From Mesaphorura yosii (Eukaryota > Arthropoda > Collembola > Poduromorpha > Tullbergiidae), in the NCBI GenBank assembly GCA_009869945.1, contig WIXG01000480.1:1-50754 (forward strand): DNA of 50,754 nucleotides, in the 5' to 3' direction. Numbering within the stretch: position 1 is the stretch's first letter; the number at the start of each line of letters is the position of its first letter. Below are positions 20,453-30,461 of this stretch, piece by piece. The notes beneath the pieces are model-generated. The model did no database searches and was not told where the DNA came from. It was given only the letters and a program-made list of their open reading frames with translations. The translations under genes and the position numbers were made by a program.

Positions 20453-21415
20453 ACAAGAAGGCTGGCCAATTTCGCACTTCGCAGTTTTTCGCAGAGTGCG
20501 ATAAACTGCGATTAAATGCGATAAACCTAAGACTGTTTTTCGCAGTACTGCGATTAACTGCGATAAATTAAAATACTTTGTTCCTTCGGATCGCTGATTT
20601 CTGCGAGAAATTCGACGTCAGAATTTCCGTTTGGTTCAATATTCGGATTGATTAGGTCGTCATGTAAAACAACTTGAATCTTAGAAGTGCTGGGTGTTGG
20701 GGTCGCAGTCTGGTCAAGCTAATGTAAAAGCAAAAGTGTGTCAGAGCCGGATTTCTATGTGCCAGTGCCACTTTGCAACTTCATGCACTCTATTAATCCG
20801 AAGTAAGATGCGGTGGTATTGAGGGGCTGGATGTGGGGCTTGTTGCTTGGTCAACCTAATGTCAAAGCAAAGTGTGTCAGCGCCGAATTTCTACGTGCCA
20901 GTGCCACTTTGCATTTTTATCCACTCATCAGCCTTTTATTTGGAGTCACTGGCAGTGGTGTTGAGGGGACTTCAAAATTCCTGCCAGCCTCCTCTTCCTT
21001 CTCCGTCGACAGTGCTTCTGATTGACAGATATTGTCATCTATGCTCTTATTTTTATTGCCATCTTCTTCCAGACAGTCAAGAACCGTTCGCCTGTGCTCT
21101 TCATCGTCAAGTCCAGTTGACTTCGTACAATTTTTACGGCTGAGAGCTTTTGAACTTTTTTTTTGCTTACGTCACTTGTAAAATTTAAATAATTTTAAGA
21201 GTTTTTTTTCGGAAGTACTGTTAAATTAAATTAGACTTAAAATCTTGACGAAAAACCACGGAAGAAGGACTGTCACGCCGTCGTGGCCTTCGAATTTCCC
21301 ATAGTTTTACATTTTTCGCAGTAAATCGCAGTTGATCGCAATAAATCGCAGTAAATCGTAGTTCTTCGCAGAAGTGCGAAGCAAAAGCAATTTCGCGCGA
21401 AAAATGCCAACCCTG
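20453..21415. mobile_element. hAT-like non-autonomous element (about 963 bp)
   Basis: The right end, read inward on the minus strand, begins CAGGGTTGGCATTTTTCGC, a hAT-type terminus; the left end carries a degenerate counterpart (GGCTGGCCAATTTCGC, about 20459-20474). The flanks form a near-perfect 8-bp target duplication (TTCTCGTG 20445-20452, TTCTCGTC 21416-21423). Inside both ends are clusters of short subterminal repeats (GCGATAAACTGCGATTAA type on the left; TCGCAGTAAATCGCAG type, inverted, on the right), as expected of transposase-binding sites. No transposase is encoded. Confidence 0.6.
20689..20927. repeat. Imperfect direct repeat inside the hAT-like element
   Basis: Two copies of about 105 bp (20689-20790 and 20822-20927), offset by about 133 bp, sharing blocks such as GTGTGTCAG, TTTCTA.GTGCCAGTGCCAC and CACTTTGCA. 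An internal tandem duplication. Confidence 0.6.
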
Positions 21416-21727
21416 TTCTCGTCTAATCAGTTTTCAGTGTTGGACTGTTTAATTGCAATTTCATGTCAATTGCCGAGCCTAAATAAATTGCCATTGCACA
21501 ATTGAACTAAATTGATAAGCAGCAGCACTGGACGGACCGACGGACGTCGCAGCTGACGTTGACATTTGACGCAATTCTTATTTCTTAGTCCGCTCCAAGT
21601 TGATCAGCAATTGTCAAGCGTCTCATATAAATAGAGAACCGAATCGCAGTTCACCGACCGACCTACTGCTCTTACTAGGTGAAAATGCAGGAGACAGGGA
21701 ATTAACACGGCGTTTTTCTATCATCTT

Positions 21728-21748
21728 CTAACCTAACCTAACCTAACC
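21728..21748. repeat. Interstitial CCTAA (telomere-type) tract
   Basis: About four CTAAC units, i.e. TTAGG on the other strand, the arthropod telomere repeat. A shorter run recurs at 21832-21845. Confidence 0.7.
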
Positions 21749-21749
21749 G

Positions 21750-21837
21750 AAAATCAATACACTACTACTCTAACGTAGCAGAATATCGCCTAACCAAACC
21801 GCAAAAAATCAATGCCCTACGACTCTAACGTAGTAAC
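21750..21837. repeat. Direct repeat next to the CCTAA tract
   Basis: Two copies of about 32 bp, AAAATCAAT.C.CTAC then ACTCTAACGTAG (21750-21781, 21805-21837), each adjoining CTAACC motifs, so the telomere-like motif is embedded in a larger decayed repeat. Confidence 0.5.
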
Positions 21838-21856
21838 CTAACCTAAGTTGTCCACC

Positions 21857-22540
21857 TTAGTTACTGTAGCATGCTGACACTTCCGGCAAGAACCTTGGCG
21901 TCTTTGCAGTGAAGAAGATTGGAGTCAAACCATTCGAGGCTGCTGGCCGACATGGAATCAAGGAACTCACAGATAGATACGCAGGATTCTGCTTTGAACA
22001 AATCTGTCCGGTTATCGAGAACGAAGTGAGCCCCCGCAAGCAGCATGCATAATGCTTGGACGAGTAGAAACCGTGACGATGACGAGGCGACTGACGACCC
22101 GTAGAGACGACTCGTTCCGTGACCATCAAGTCTGGAGACGGCTCCAGGCCAAGAACGATCGATCCCAAATCCGTGGACAGATGCGACGCCGGAGATGTAC
22201 GCCCGCGTACGACGCCATGCTCTTTCTTATCTTTCGTCCGTGAGCAATGAAAGTATGCCCGGTGTAAGCTACGCCGACGCGGCGCCGTACGCCGCGTATT
22301 AAGCCGTGCTCTTTCTTGTCTTGCTGCAGAAGGGACCGTGATTGATGAACCATCAGCGCGATACACATCACGTTTGAGGCGGTTGGGAGAGAAGGACGAG
22401 GGATTTTAAGTTCCTGTACGAGATTACGGCGGTATCTGACGCAATGACTGAATAAATGAATGAAGTACTTCGAAATGTCAATAAATCCATGGTGTGCTAA
22501 CCAGTAAGGTTTTACTGCGGTTTGTTTCAAGGGTCTTAGT
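21857..22540. other. Repeat-rich segment with open minus-strand frames
   Basis: Minus-strand frames contain an imperfect direct duplication built around GTACG-CCGCG and GCTCTTTCTT.TCTT (about 22198-22250 and 22283-22335). One frame (21861-22046) reads VLDNRTDLFKAESC, ICEFLDSMSASSLEWFD, CKDAKVLAGS, faintly like a BTB/BACK segment, but without splice support. Most likely decayed repetitive DNA. Confidence 0.3.
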
Positions 22541-23644
22541 AGCTGCTATTGAAAAATCGATTCGCTTACACCTGTAGTACAGAGCATCCGGGTCAGCCAA
22601 GGGCAGGCGCGATTGGACTGGAAGGATGCTGTAATATTAAGTTATGTTACTTAATATTTGAGGAAGGACACATTAGTTTATTAACATTAGAGACATTAAC
22701 CGAGAGCGACCGTCTTGAGTCGACGACGTGCAGAGTAAGACTAAAACTAGTTTTACATCATTGAGTGAAGAGCAAGACCGAATCGTTTGTCGTTGCTCTT
22801 TGACATTTTGACTAAACTACAACTAACTACGTTACTACGCTTACAGCGTCAATAAGTATGAAATATGCTTATTCCTACAGATGTGCACAGGTGCCTAACC
22901 TAGACCACTTTCCCCCGAAAAGATACTGCCGACCTATTTCCCCACAAACCCCTAATGGGGATGGCAGTAATCGCTGTCTCCCTCCTGCGTCCCTCCTTCC
23001 CAGGGAGGAGGCAGGGATTGCCCATCCTTCACCCCACTTAGGAGGGTGGAAGATGAGCGCCCGCCCGTCTTCAGTGGTTAGGTTCCGTCTTTATGCTGAG
23101 CACCCTTTGGTCCCATTTAACCGCAGTGCAGAGCAGAGGTTTGCTCTCAAAGCACCAGTACAGGCAGAGCCTCTCAGTTAGGATTGCGATCTAAACTTAA
23201 AGATTCTATGCCTATTAAAACAATGTTAAATTAGCATTGTTTGACAGCTTATTTCTCCGCCCTGTTAGCTCCTAAAATTAAAATAGCAAAACTGTAGGTG
23301 GTTCAGACTCTGTAGATTATCCTTGTGTAGTTTTTGAATTCAATGAAAAATTGGCCCAAGAAACTTGATTTAATTTTGACAAAATTCCTTCAGGATTTCT
23401 TACTTAAAACCACCAAATACAGCTGTGCATAAAAGAATTCCAACAAGTATGGCTAGCAACAGACTAATCTAAAAAACTAAACTAAACAGTTGAGCAATGG
23501 GCAATCTTCAATAAATTTCAACGACCAATTTTTGCAGTTGATTGCCATCTTATTACATAAACCGAAAAATGATTATGTCTTCTTTTTCACTAAGAACAAA
23601 TATAAAATTGTGGGCACGATTTTGTTAAGTGCACCTGCAGTAAT
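22541..23644. other. Intergenic with a GC-rich island at about 22920-23180
   Basis: The island contains an inverted CCTCC-type motif (CCCTCCTTCCCAGGGAGG, around 22990-23010) in otherwise AT-rich DNA and may be a repeat fragment. No coding exon recognised. Confidence 0.3.
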
Positions 23645-24294
23645 TCACGATTTGGATCCCGGGCACGACTCCTCAATTTGGCCGCCGTTGACGCACACCG
23701 GCCCATTTGCGATTATGACACTTGCAAGCCCTGTTCTTGCCTCCTGTCCGTACGCCGTATTGCAGTTGAGATTGAGACTTGCCACGCTTGGTAAGGTGAG
23801 CACATACGTCACCGACTGACCAAGAAATGCACCAGCCGTTACATTCCCAGTTGACGTGCCCACCACGCCCAAGAGAGTATTTACAAAGGCGGTGCTGTAG
23901 AAAGTGAGTGTTGACGTGGATGTGGTGTGGCAGCATTGGTCCGCGTCTGGGAGGTCGGGGTTACCACAAGCTTCAGGCGGGTAAGTCACGTAGTAGAACC
24001 AAGTGATGGTCACCGGTGGAGATGGGCTGTTGGTGTTGAGGTTGTTGCACGGGAAAATTGCAGTGCCATGCGTCACTTGCACACCCTTCGCGTACGAAAA
24101 GTTTGGGAAACCTGTCCCGGTGCAGCTTGGGTAGATTGCTGTGGAAACAAATCCGCCTGCAAAATACAAAAGACAGAAAATTGAACTTCTGATTGCAAAC
24201 CCAACCGCAGGTTGCGATAAATGAATACTTCACCTCGGGCCACTTGAACCAGGCCAAGCACCAGCAGGAGATAAATAGGCGAAGAGTTGTACAT
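23645..24294 (-). CDS. Secreted protein of unknown family, two exons
   Basis: Exon 1 24294-24234, intron 24157-24233 (77 bp, GAG|GTGAAG ... TTGCAG, phase 1), exon 2 24156-23645; 190 aa. A clean signal peptide (MYNSSPIYLLLVLGLVQVARG) precedes a mature chain with about ten cysteines, Ser/Thr-rich stretches (CCHTTSTSTLTFYSTAFVN) and a Val/Thr-rich beta-like middle (VVGTSTGNVTAGAFLGQSVTYVLTL). One N-glycosylation sequon at GNVT and one at FSY-adjacent Asn. I do not recognise the family. Small intron and consensus sites support a real gene; no clear polyadenylation signal was located. Confidence 0.6.
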
Positions 24295-25483
24295 TTTTAG
24301 TTTAGTGTGCTTTTAGAGTCAAGCCTGGGCGGAGGAGTAGAAGAGTGATGAGAAAATTAACTTTAATTTACAACTTCCTTTTAAAGTTATTGGTTTTAAC
24401 CAGACTTAAACGAGTGGCTCTCAATTCTGACCGCAGGAGCTGGACTGAAGTCAGAAAGTGTCAGAAAATACATTTTTAGATAAAATATGCCGGATTAAAA
24501 GAGTAATTTTGTCTTATAATCAGAGGACAAAGATCAGACGACGACGACGGCGCGACATGGAAGTCGCGCCTGTTCCCAAGCTGAACAACACGAGTTCAAG
24601 TTAGACACTCACACTCAGCATGACATCATTTGCAGATTGTTCTGCACCTGCTAAACTGCAACACGGCCTAAGAAGGATGATGATTTAATCGTGACTATTG
24701 ACCGACCCCAAAGTTCAATTCGAAAGGTTGCACGGGCTTTTAGTTTATGGGATCTCTGTTAAGTGAAGTTCTGCCAACTGGTAAGGTTGAGTTCAAACTA
24801 GTCAAACTATCGAACATACCGAAGTAGGATTGACTTATTATATTTATTTTTGAATATTTCACGCACGGAGGACCCCACGCAATCAAATCTTGGTACTGGA
24901 AGTGTCCGGTTGGGGAAAGAGTTGTCGGAAATTGCTCCCACATAGCATCCGTCCTTTGGTTCATGGGATATGCCCGACACCTTGACCACATCCGATTTAG
25001 AAACTGTTTACTGGACTCGACCAACTTCGACTACTTCCACTGAGTCCGAAGAAACCTGTAAATACTTGTGAATAATGCCGAAAGGCCGCCTGGTGCTCGA
25101 TTTTGTGGTTGTATTCTATCAATTCCAATAACAATTTCGAAAACTTGGCAGAAATATTTGGCTTTGGACCAAAAGTACCCAGTTCACTATTGGAAATCCA
25201 GAAGCGCGCAGTAGAGTTGGCATGAGTTTATTTGACAAGTGTTGTGTGAGTCAGTCAGCGTTCAAAATAAGCAAAAGTGGACTAAATCCTTGAATGACGC
25301 AACATGCGGAGTGAACTGCAAATAAAATCATGACCCCAGAATAGCATTTCGACTTTGTCGTTTGTCAATAATTGCTCATCACAGCAGAGACCAAGATTAC
25401 CGAGCTGAAATAAAATGACAAATTTTATTCACCTCACTACAACAAGTGCTTCAAAATTTAATAAAATTGGTGCTGTTGAGATT
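24295..25483. other. Intergenic, nothing coding recognised
   Basis: Contains a small perfect hairpin (GGCGCGAC / GTCGCGCC, 24549-24556 and 24563-24570, 6-nt loop). Short open frames lack support. Confidence 0.35.
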
Positions 25484-27127
25484 TACTTCTCTCTCTTGTC
25501 TTTAAGCTTCGAAATGTATGAGGTATGCGCCAAGTCCCGAGCCTGATGACGAGCCTCCTTTGCCTCCACCCCAGCGCCTTGATACCTATTATTATTTTTA
25601 TTAAATTATTAGCCTATTAGCGTACTCATTTGCTTACCTGTTTGACCTGCGCCGCTCCTCCAAGGCCAGGCTGGTGCTGCATGTTGCTAGCCGACGAGAA
25701 CCCGTTCATCTGTCCCAATTCCCGCAAAAACAACACGTAGATAGTAATTAATAGGTCTTAGTATTCCAAGTAGTATTTTTAGTATCTAATTGGCTGGATC
25801 TTGAGCAGCAGTTTCCTATACGCAATTTGTCAGACTATGACTTGAGGAGGCGGATTAGTTGACTTATGCCTTCAAGATAGTCACCTTATTAGGCCGAAAC
25901 TCCCCGATCGACTCGTAATATGGCTGCGTCTGACTTCGAGGTAGTAGAGTCGTCAACTCTTTGATCCGGTCGTTAATGTTGAAGCGGCATGAACTTCTTC
26001 GGCCTTTCTTTGACGAGTTGCACGTGATCGTCCTGCCCCGGTGGAGATACGGCACTTTCAGCACCACTTTCTACCGTTAGGTTCTGAGGATCCGCATTGG
26101 AGATGGGAAAGGTATTCTGAGAAGTCGATTTCGCTCGGATGACTGCCTTCTTGCAGAGCCAGAATATCTCCAGAGTGCGGCTGGTTCTTGCTTCCAATAT
26201 GCTGTTGTTGCTGTGGAGTGGATGCGAGTTGGACGGCTGACGATGCTGAAATACCCGCAGAATTAATAACTATACTACGATAGTTATTAATTCTGTGAAA
26301 ATACCAAGCTTGGCCGCCTGCCCAAGATGTGCTGCACTGCCGCCGTTAAGAGCGAGTAAGTGTGAAGGTGGCGATAGAGGCACCGAACGGTGGTCCAAGT
26401 AGTCTCGCACTAAGTTGCTGCTGCTGCTGAATCACGTGGTAGCGTGTCGGGTTCTCCAGCAGCGGTTTGACTTGACGAGCCTCCGAGGGAACTGATGAGG
26501 CCGCCACAGTAAATCCTCCAGAGCTGCTGAATGGCACCGCCGCCGAAGAGGCCAGTTCATGCCTCCGCCTTGCAGCCTCCTGCGGCTCACGTGCCTCGTC
26601 TTGTGTCATCTGCTCACGCATCAATTCCTGACGCAATTGTGTTCGATACTTGATTGGCGTGTTTTTGAAGGACGAAGAACCGGCAGACTGTTGCTGCTGT
26701 TGTTGCGCACTTGTTCCAGCCTGATTGGCGGTTGTTGCGGGGGCGACAGGTTTGGACTTGCATTGGTAGAAGGAGTAGGACGAAGGCATTTCCGGCGAGG
26801 CGCAATGGCCCGTCTGGGTGCCAGAGGTTGGCTAACTCATCGTCATCAGCGAAATGCGCTCCTGATCCTCCACCGCTTGCTGCTGACCACTCTGAAACAA
26901 TTGCTGTTGCTGTTGTGATTGTCTTGTGAGGTGGTGTTGGTGCTGCTGGTGTTGAAGGTGAGTGGAGACGAGTCGAAGTCAAAAGAGTGCTGCTGAGAGG
27001 GTTCCAGACCTGAGAAGGAGAGTCCATCTTCAGGGTTGATGTACTTATCATGCAGCAAGAGTCCGAAGTCAAAGGCCAGGTCGATCCCCGACTCGCTGCT
27101 CTTGCTCTCACCATCCTGGGCCATCAT
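25484..27127 (-). pseudogene. MITF/TFE-like bHLH-zipper locus, probably degenerate
   Basis: Minus-strand blocks appear in the MITF order: SESGIDLAFDF (N-terminus, exon about 27127-26888), a 56-bp intron (26832-26887), then SFYQCKSKP, YRTQLRQELMREQMTQDEAR, LLENPTRYHVIQQQQQ, then in a shifted frame VRDYLDHR, further on DDHVQLVKERPKK (basic-region-like), FNINDRIKELTTLLPRSQ (helix 1), NKVTILKA (helix 2 start), RKLLLKIQ (zipper end), and Gly-rich downstream exons to about 25484. MITF/TFE factors bind E-box/M-box DNA and control lysosomal and pigment genes. Two or more frame changes split the conserved blocks (after YHVIQQQQQL; inside the basic region), and most of helix 2 and the zipper is missing. 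Alternative splicing can bypass some breaks in phase, but only by treating conserved blocks as introns. Pseudogene, assembly error or very divergent gene; identity more certain than state. Confidence 0.5.
26258..26295. repeat. Perfect 16-bp stem / 6-nt loop inverted repeat
   Basis: CAGAATTAATAACTAT (26258-26273), loop ACTACG, then its exact reverse complement (26280-26295). It sits in a likely 60-bp intron of the MITF-like locus, filling most of it. Possible tiny transposon footprint or RNA hairpin. Confidence 0.85.
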
Positions 27128-28102
27128 CCAGCAGCCACCAAGAGTAACATACAGAAAACCAAGCACCAAGCCTCTCAAAAGTCGAAAAAGTTATCAGGGC
27201 AAGTGACTAAATTATTATTTTCCAGACTGAGGCGTCGACTACGGATTGTTGTTTTTGCTTATTCTTACGTAACGTAGTGATTGGTTACATAATTCAGAAC
27301 TTGAAGCTGGAGCTGGCCTCTTCCGCAACAACGAGAGAAGAGCACAGGATCTTGATCTTCTGCATACGTTCTCTCGTTCGTCCCTCACATTACTGACATG
27401 CTCCATCCAAAGTAAACACATGGAGAAGTAATACTGCGCAGCACCTCAAAAAAGCATTCACATTTGCAATGCAGGCAGCCTCAGTGCCTTCTTTGAATAT
27501 GTGTGTGCTGTGCTGCTGTGGGTGCTATACTATTCCCTTATTATGCTGGCGTTGGTGCTGGTGCAAGACGGGTCGAGAGTTGACCCATCCTCACGTTGGT
27601 GTCTCACGCATGTATGCCGTCAGCCTTGTTTACACGATCAGCAGCATCTCGTGTCCAGGAAATCGGAAAAACATTTTTCCATGCAGTAACGCGCTCACTC
27701 TGTCTCTTTTTGTCTTCATTCCGTATTAATGAGTCTGACTATCTATTCAGCTTGATTAAAGATGAGTTGTCCAATTGTTGCTTACATAACTCAGAACCAC
27801 ACGATCGTGAAACTTGCTGACTACTACCAGGATGCGAAAGGCATCATTTATATACATAATTAATATGCCCCGCAGAGTTGTTGCGAGTGCTGAATGCTGT
27901 CACAGAGAGTCAGATGACCATGAAACGAGATTAGCAACAATAGCGGGCTCATTGCATAATAATATGGTTACGCTACACACATGACCAGCCACTTGCCAGC
28001 ACTCAACACTCGTCATTTCTCAATTGACGCTCTCCGCGTGTGTATCCATTCATCGTGCTCCTATTTCTGCGTGCCTGCACAAATTCTACATCTTTCGCAA
28101 AT
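27128..28102. other. Intergenic, nothing recognised
   Basis: Divergent 5' flanks of the MITF-like locus (minus) and the EcKinase-like gene (plus). A plus-strand open frame at 27469-27729 has no family or splice support. Confidence 0.35.
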
Positions 28103-29546
28103 ATGGCTATGCCTGAGGAAGAAGCAAAGTTACCGGAAGTGACCCGCGAATTTATCGAAGAAATGGTCGGCAAGCCTGTCGCCTCCTTCGACATCCGTGC
28201 AGCCACAGTTCCTGGTGAAAACTATATGAGTGTGTTGTACTGCATTGAAGTACAGCCAAAGGAGGGTCAGACTCTGTACACGATCTGCAAATGCTACCCA
28301 CTCAACCCACACAGACAAGCCATGCTCAACAAGACAAACATATTCTGGAACGAATTGCAAATCTATCGAGAAGTCATCCCAACACTGCAGAAGTTTTCCA
28401 CGCAAAACGGAAAAGACATTTGTCTGCCTTTTGCGCCGCTGGTCAACGGAACAGCTTTTAACTTTGGAATCGGCAAAGGTTTGGAATTAATGCTTAATGA
28501 TAATCAATGCAGAATGCTAATTAGTATACTCTTTAGAAAATGACAAGATTTTGGCTGAACTGAATGGAAAGATCTTCGACTCGTTCGACAATTATCTGGC
28601 AATGGTCGACATGAAACGCACGCATGGTTTCCGACTCGGGAATCGACTCATGGGTCTGACACTCGAAGAAGTGCAGCTCATCATGGACCAGCATGCGAAA
28701 CTACATGCAACGGCATGGGCATACAAGAAGAGCAAAGGACTCAAGTCGCTGGTCGACGAATACAAGTTCTTGGCGATGGAAATGCGTGAAGAGGACAAGC
28801 AAATGTGGGAAGGCATGATGCGTACAATTTGCGGGAATGCAGCAGACATCCTCAAAGGACTCGCAGGGGAAGAGTCGGAGCTCTACAAGGGCACCGTGGC
28901 TTTTACAGAGAAATTGAGCACCATCATAGAGGCCTTGCAGCTGGTCAATGCAGAATGCGGTGGAGAACAGAAACTGGCTGGACTGCTGCGGGTGCCACAA
29001 CAACACGGCCAGAAAGAGTACAAACCTTGGCGTACACTCGTGCATGGCGACTGCTGGGTTAATAATCTCCTCTTTCAGTACGACAAGGGCACGGGCAAAG
29101 CAGTCAAAGCGGTGTTGATTGATCTGCAAGTTATGCGTGAAGCTTGTCCCACACTTGACCTGATCTACCTACTCTTTACCAGCACAACTCGCGAATTCCG
29201 CACCGCGCACTTGGACGGCATGCTGCATCTCTTTCACGACCGTTTCCTGCACTACTGCGCCCTCTACAACGTCCAACCGTATGAAGGATTCGATTTTGAG
29301 GAGTTGAAGCGCCGTTTCCATGCCAGCAAGCTACTTGGTTACATGATGACGTTGATGTTGCTGCCCATCATCCTGAAGGACCCGACTGAAGCGCTCGACA
29401 TGGAGAAACTGAGCGTGAAAGAAGGCGCAGACATGATGGAGATGTTTGAGGAATTGATCAAGATGGGGAAAGAGGGCAACAACAGCCTGTATCACAAACG
29501 ACTCTTGCAAGTGGCGGAGGAAATGCATCGCGACGGAGTTATATGA
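28103..29546 (+). CDS. EcKinase / CHK-kinase-like protein, two exons
   Basis: Exon 1 28103-28478, intron 28479-28536 (58 bp, AAAG|GTTTGG ... CTTTAG, phase 1), exon 2 28537-29546; 461 aa. Start at 28103 (MAMPEEEAKLPEV) is the first in-frame ATG. Choline-kinase-fold signature: the catalytic loop LVHGDCWVNNLLF (about residues 293-305; catalytic Asp in HGD, metal Asn in NN) and the metal-binding LIDLQVMREACPTLDLIYLL, where the family usually has DFQ. The N-lobe shows the typical NKTNIFWNELQIYREVIP segment. In arthropods this expanded family includes ecdysteroid 22-kinases and proteins linked to detoxification and viral resistance; the substrate here is unknown. Cytosolic, no signal peptide. AATAAA at 29664. 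Confidence 0.88.
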
Positions 29547-29663
29547 GACTCACAGCAGTAGTACTTTGCTTATTCCTCACTTTACATGAATGTAGACATG
29601 AGCCTCGGACTTGTATGGTTGCATATTGAAAATGAATTTTGAGGTTGGGGTTTATAAGAGGTT

Positions 29664-29669
29664 AATAAA
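29664..29669 (+). terminator. Polyadenylation signal of the EcKinase-like gene
   Basis: AATAAA 118 bp after the stop codon. Confidence 0.6.
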
Positions 29670-30429
29670 TGCTTTGACTTGCTTAACCATTTTACCTTTG
29701 ACATTTTACCTTTTTGATAGCATAAACCGTTAGCCTTCGCCATTCGGAGAAGGAGGAGAGCGGCTGCGGCGGCGGAGTGTAGGGCATCCATTCCTAAAAC
29801 GCTCAATAAAAGTCCCGTTCTCGCATTTACTCTCATCGGAATCAACCTCACCAAGTCCTCTGCTTCCTTCACCAGTGGCAGAGTGACACCAGTTACGATG
29901 GCAACGAAACAGAGGAAATGGTGAGACAACCAAACGAGCAACAGAAGCTTGCCCGCACTCTCCTTCTGGTCTATAGAATTTGCTCCGCCAGGCCCTAGCA
30001 TACCACTTGCATTCACCACTTCACCATGGCAACGCATGCACGTTTGGATTAGAGGAGCCGTTCAACATAAATATTCAGTTGATAATGGAGCGAGGGCCGA
30101 ATTTCCGGGCGATGCAGCCCTATGTAATGAAGGAGACCCCGCGTTGCCTTGAAACCAAGACAGGGTGGAAGTCAGTTGCCTTGCTCGATATTCATCCGGT
30201 GTTTGCACTGTACGGAAGTATGGAAGTAGTTACAATTGTCGCATTAATTATTGAAATCACTCACAACCGATGCGACCTTCTCCAAGCACGTCATTTGTCT
30301 TTCCTCAAATAAAATCAGGCATCAACTTTATTTCCTCAAACAATATATTAATTCTCGACTGTGATTCCGCTTTAATGCACCAACTTTTTGTTCGTAGGGC
30401 GGCATGAATGAACGAACGACTGACTAGAC
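29670..30429. other. Intergenic with two opposed hydrophobic open frames
   Basis: A minus-strand frame (29582-30037, starting ATG, with VWLSHHFLCFVAIVTGVTLPLV and TGLLLSVLGMDALHSAAAAALLLL) and a plus-strand frame (30086-30312, with TKTGWKSVALLDIHPVFALYG) each contain membrane-like helices, faintly reminiscent of small insect four-helix membrane proteins. Neither could be linked to other exons. The plus-strand frame ends in a TAA inside AATAAA. Confidence 0.25.
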
Positions 30430-30435
30430 TTTATT
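30430..30435 (-). terminator. Polyadenylation signal of the kelch receptor kinase
   Basis: AATAAA on the minus strand, about 27 bp past the stop codon. Confidence 0.7.
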
Positions 30436-30461
30436 ACTGCCAAATGTGTTCATCAACAGCG

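Noticed and set aside
21857..22530. BTB/BACK-like gene on the minus strand
   Set aside because: Similarity is faint and the frames overlap a tandem duplication; more likely repetitive DNA.
26846..26960. Gln-rich frame in the MITF-like locus as proof of a frameshift
   Set aside because: A phase-0 56-bp intron (26832-26887) explains the change without an indel, so this site is not counted as a break.
27469..27729. Plus-strand Cys-rich open frame
   Set aside because: No signal peptide, no splice context, no repeatable motif pattern.
29582..30037. Minus-strand hydrophobic open frame as a membrane-protein gene
   Set aside because: Starts with ATG and has two membrane-like helices, but no family, splice or promoter support, and it overlaps the EcKinase 3' flank.
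30086..30312. Plus-strand 75-aa frame with one helix as a small membrane protein
   Set aside because: Single weak frame; its stop lies inside AATAAA, but no upstream exon or homologue was recognised.
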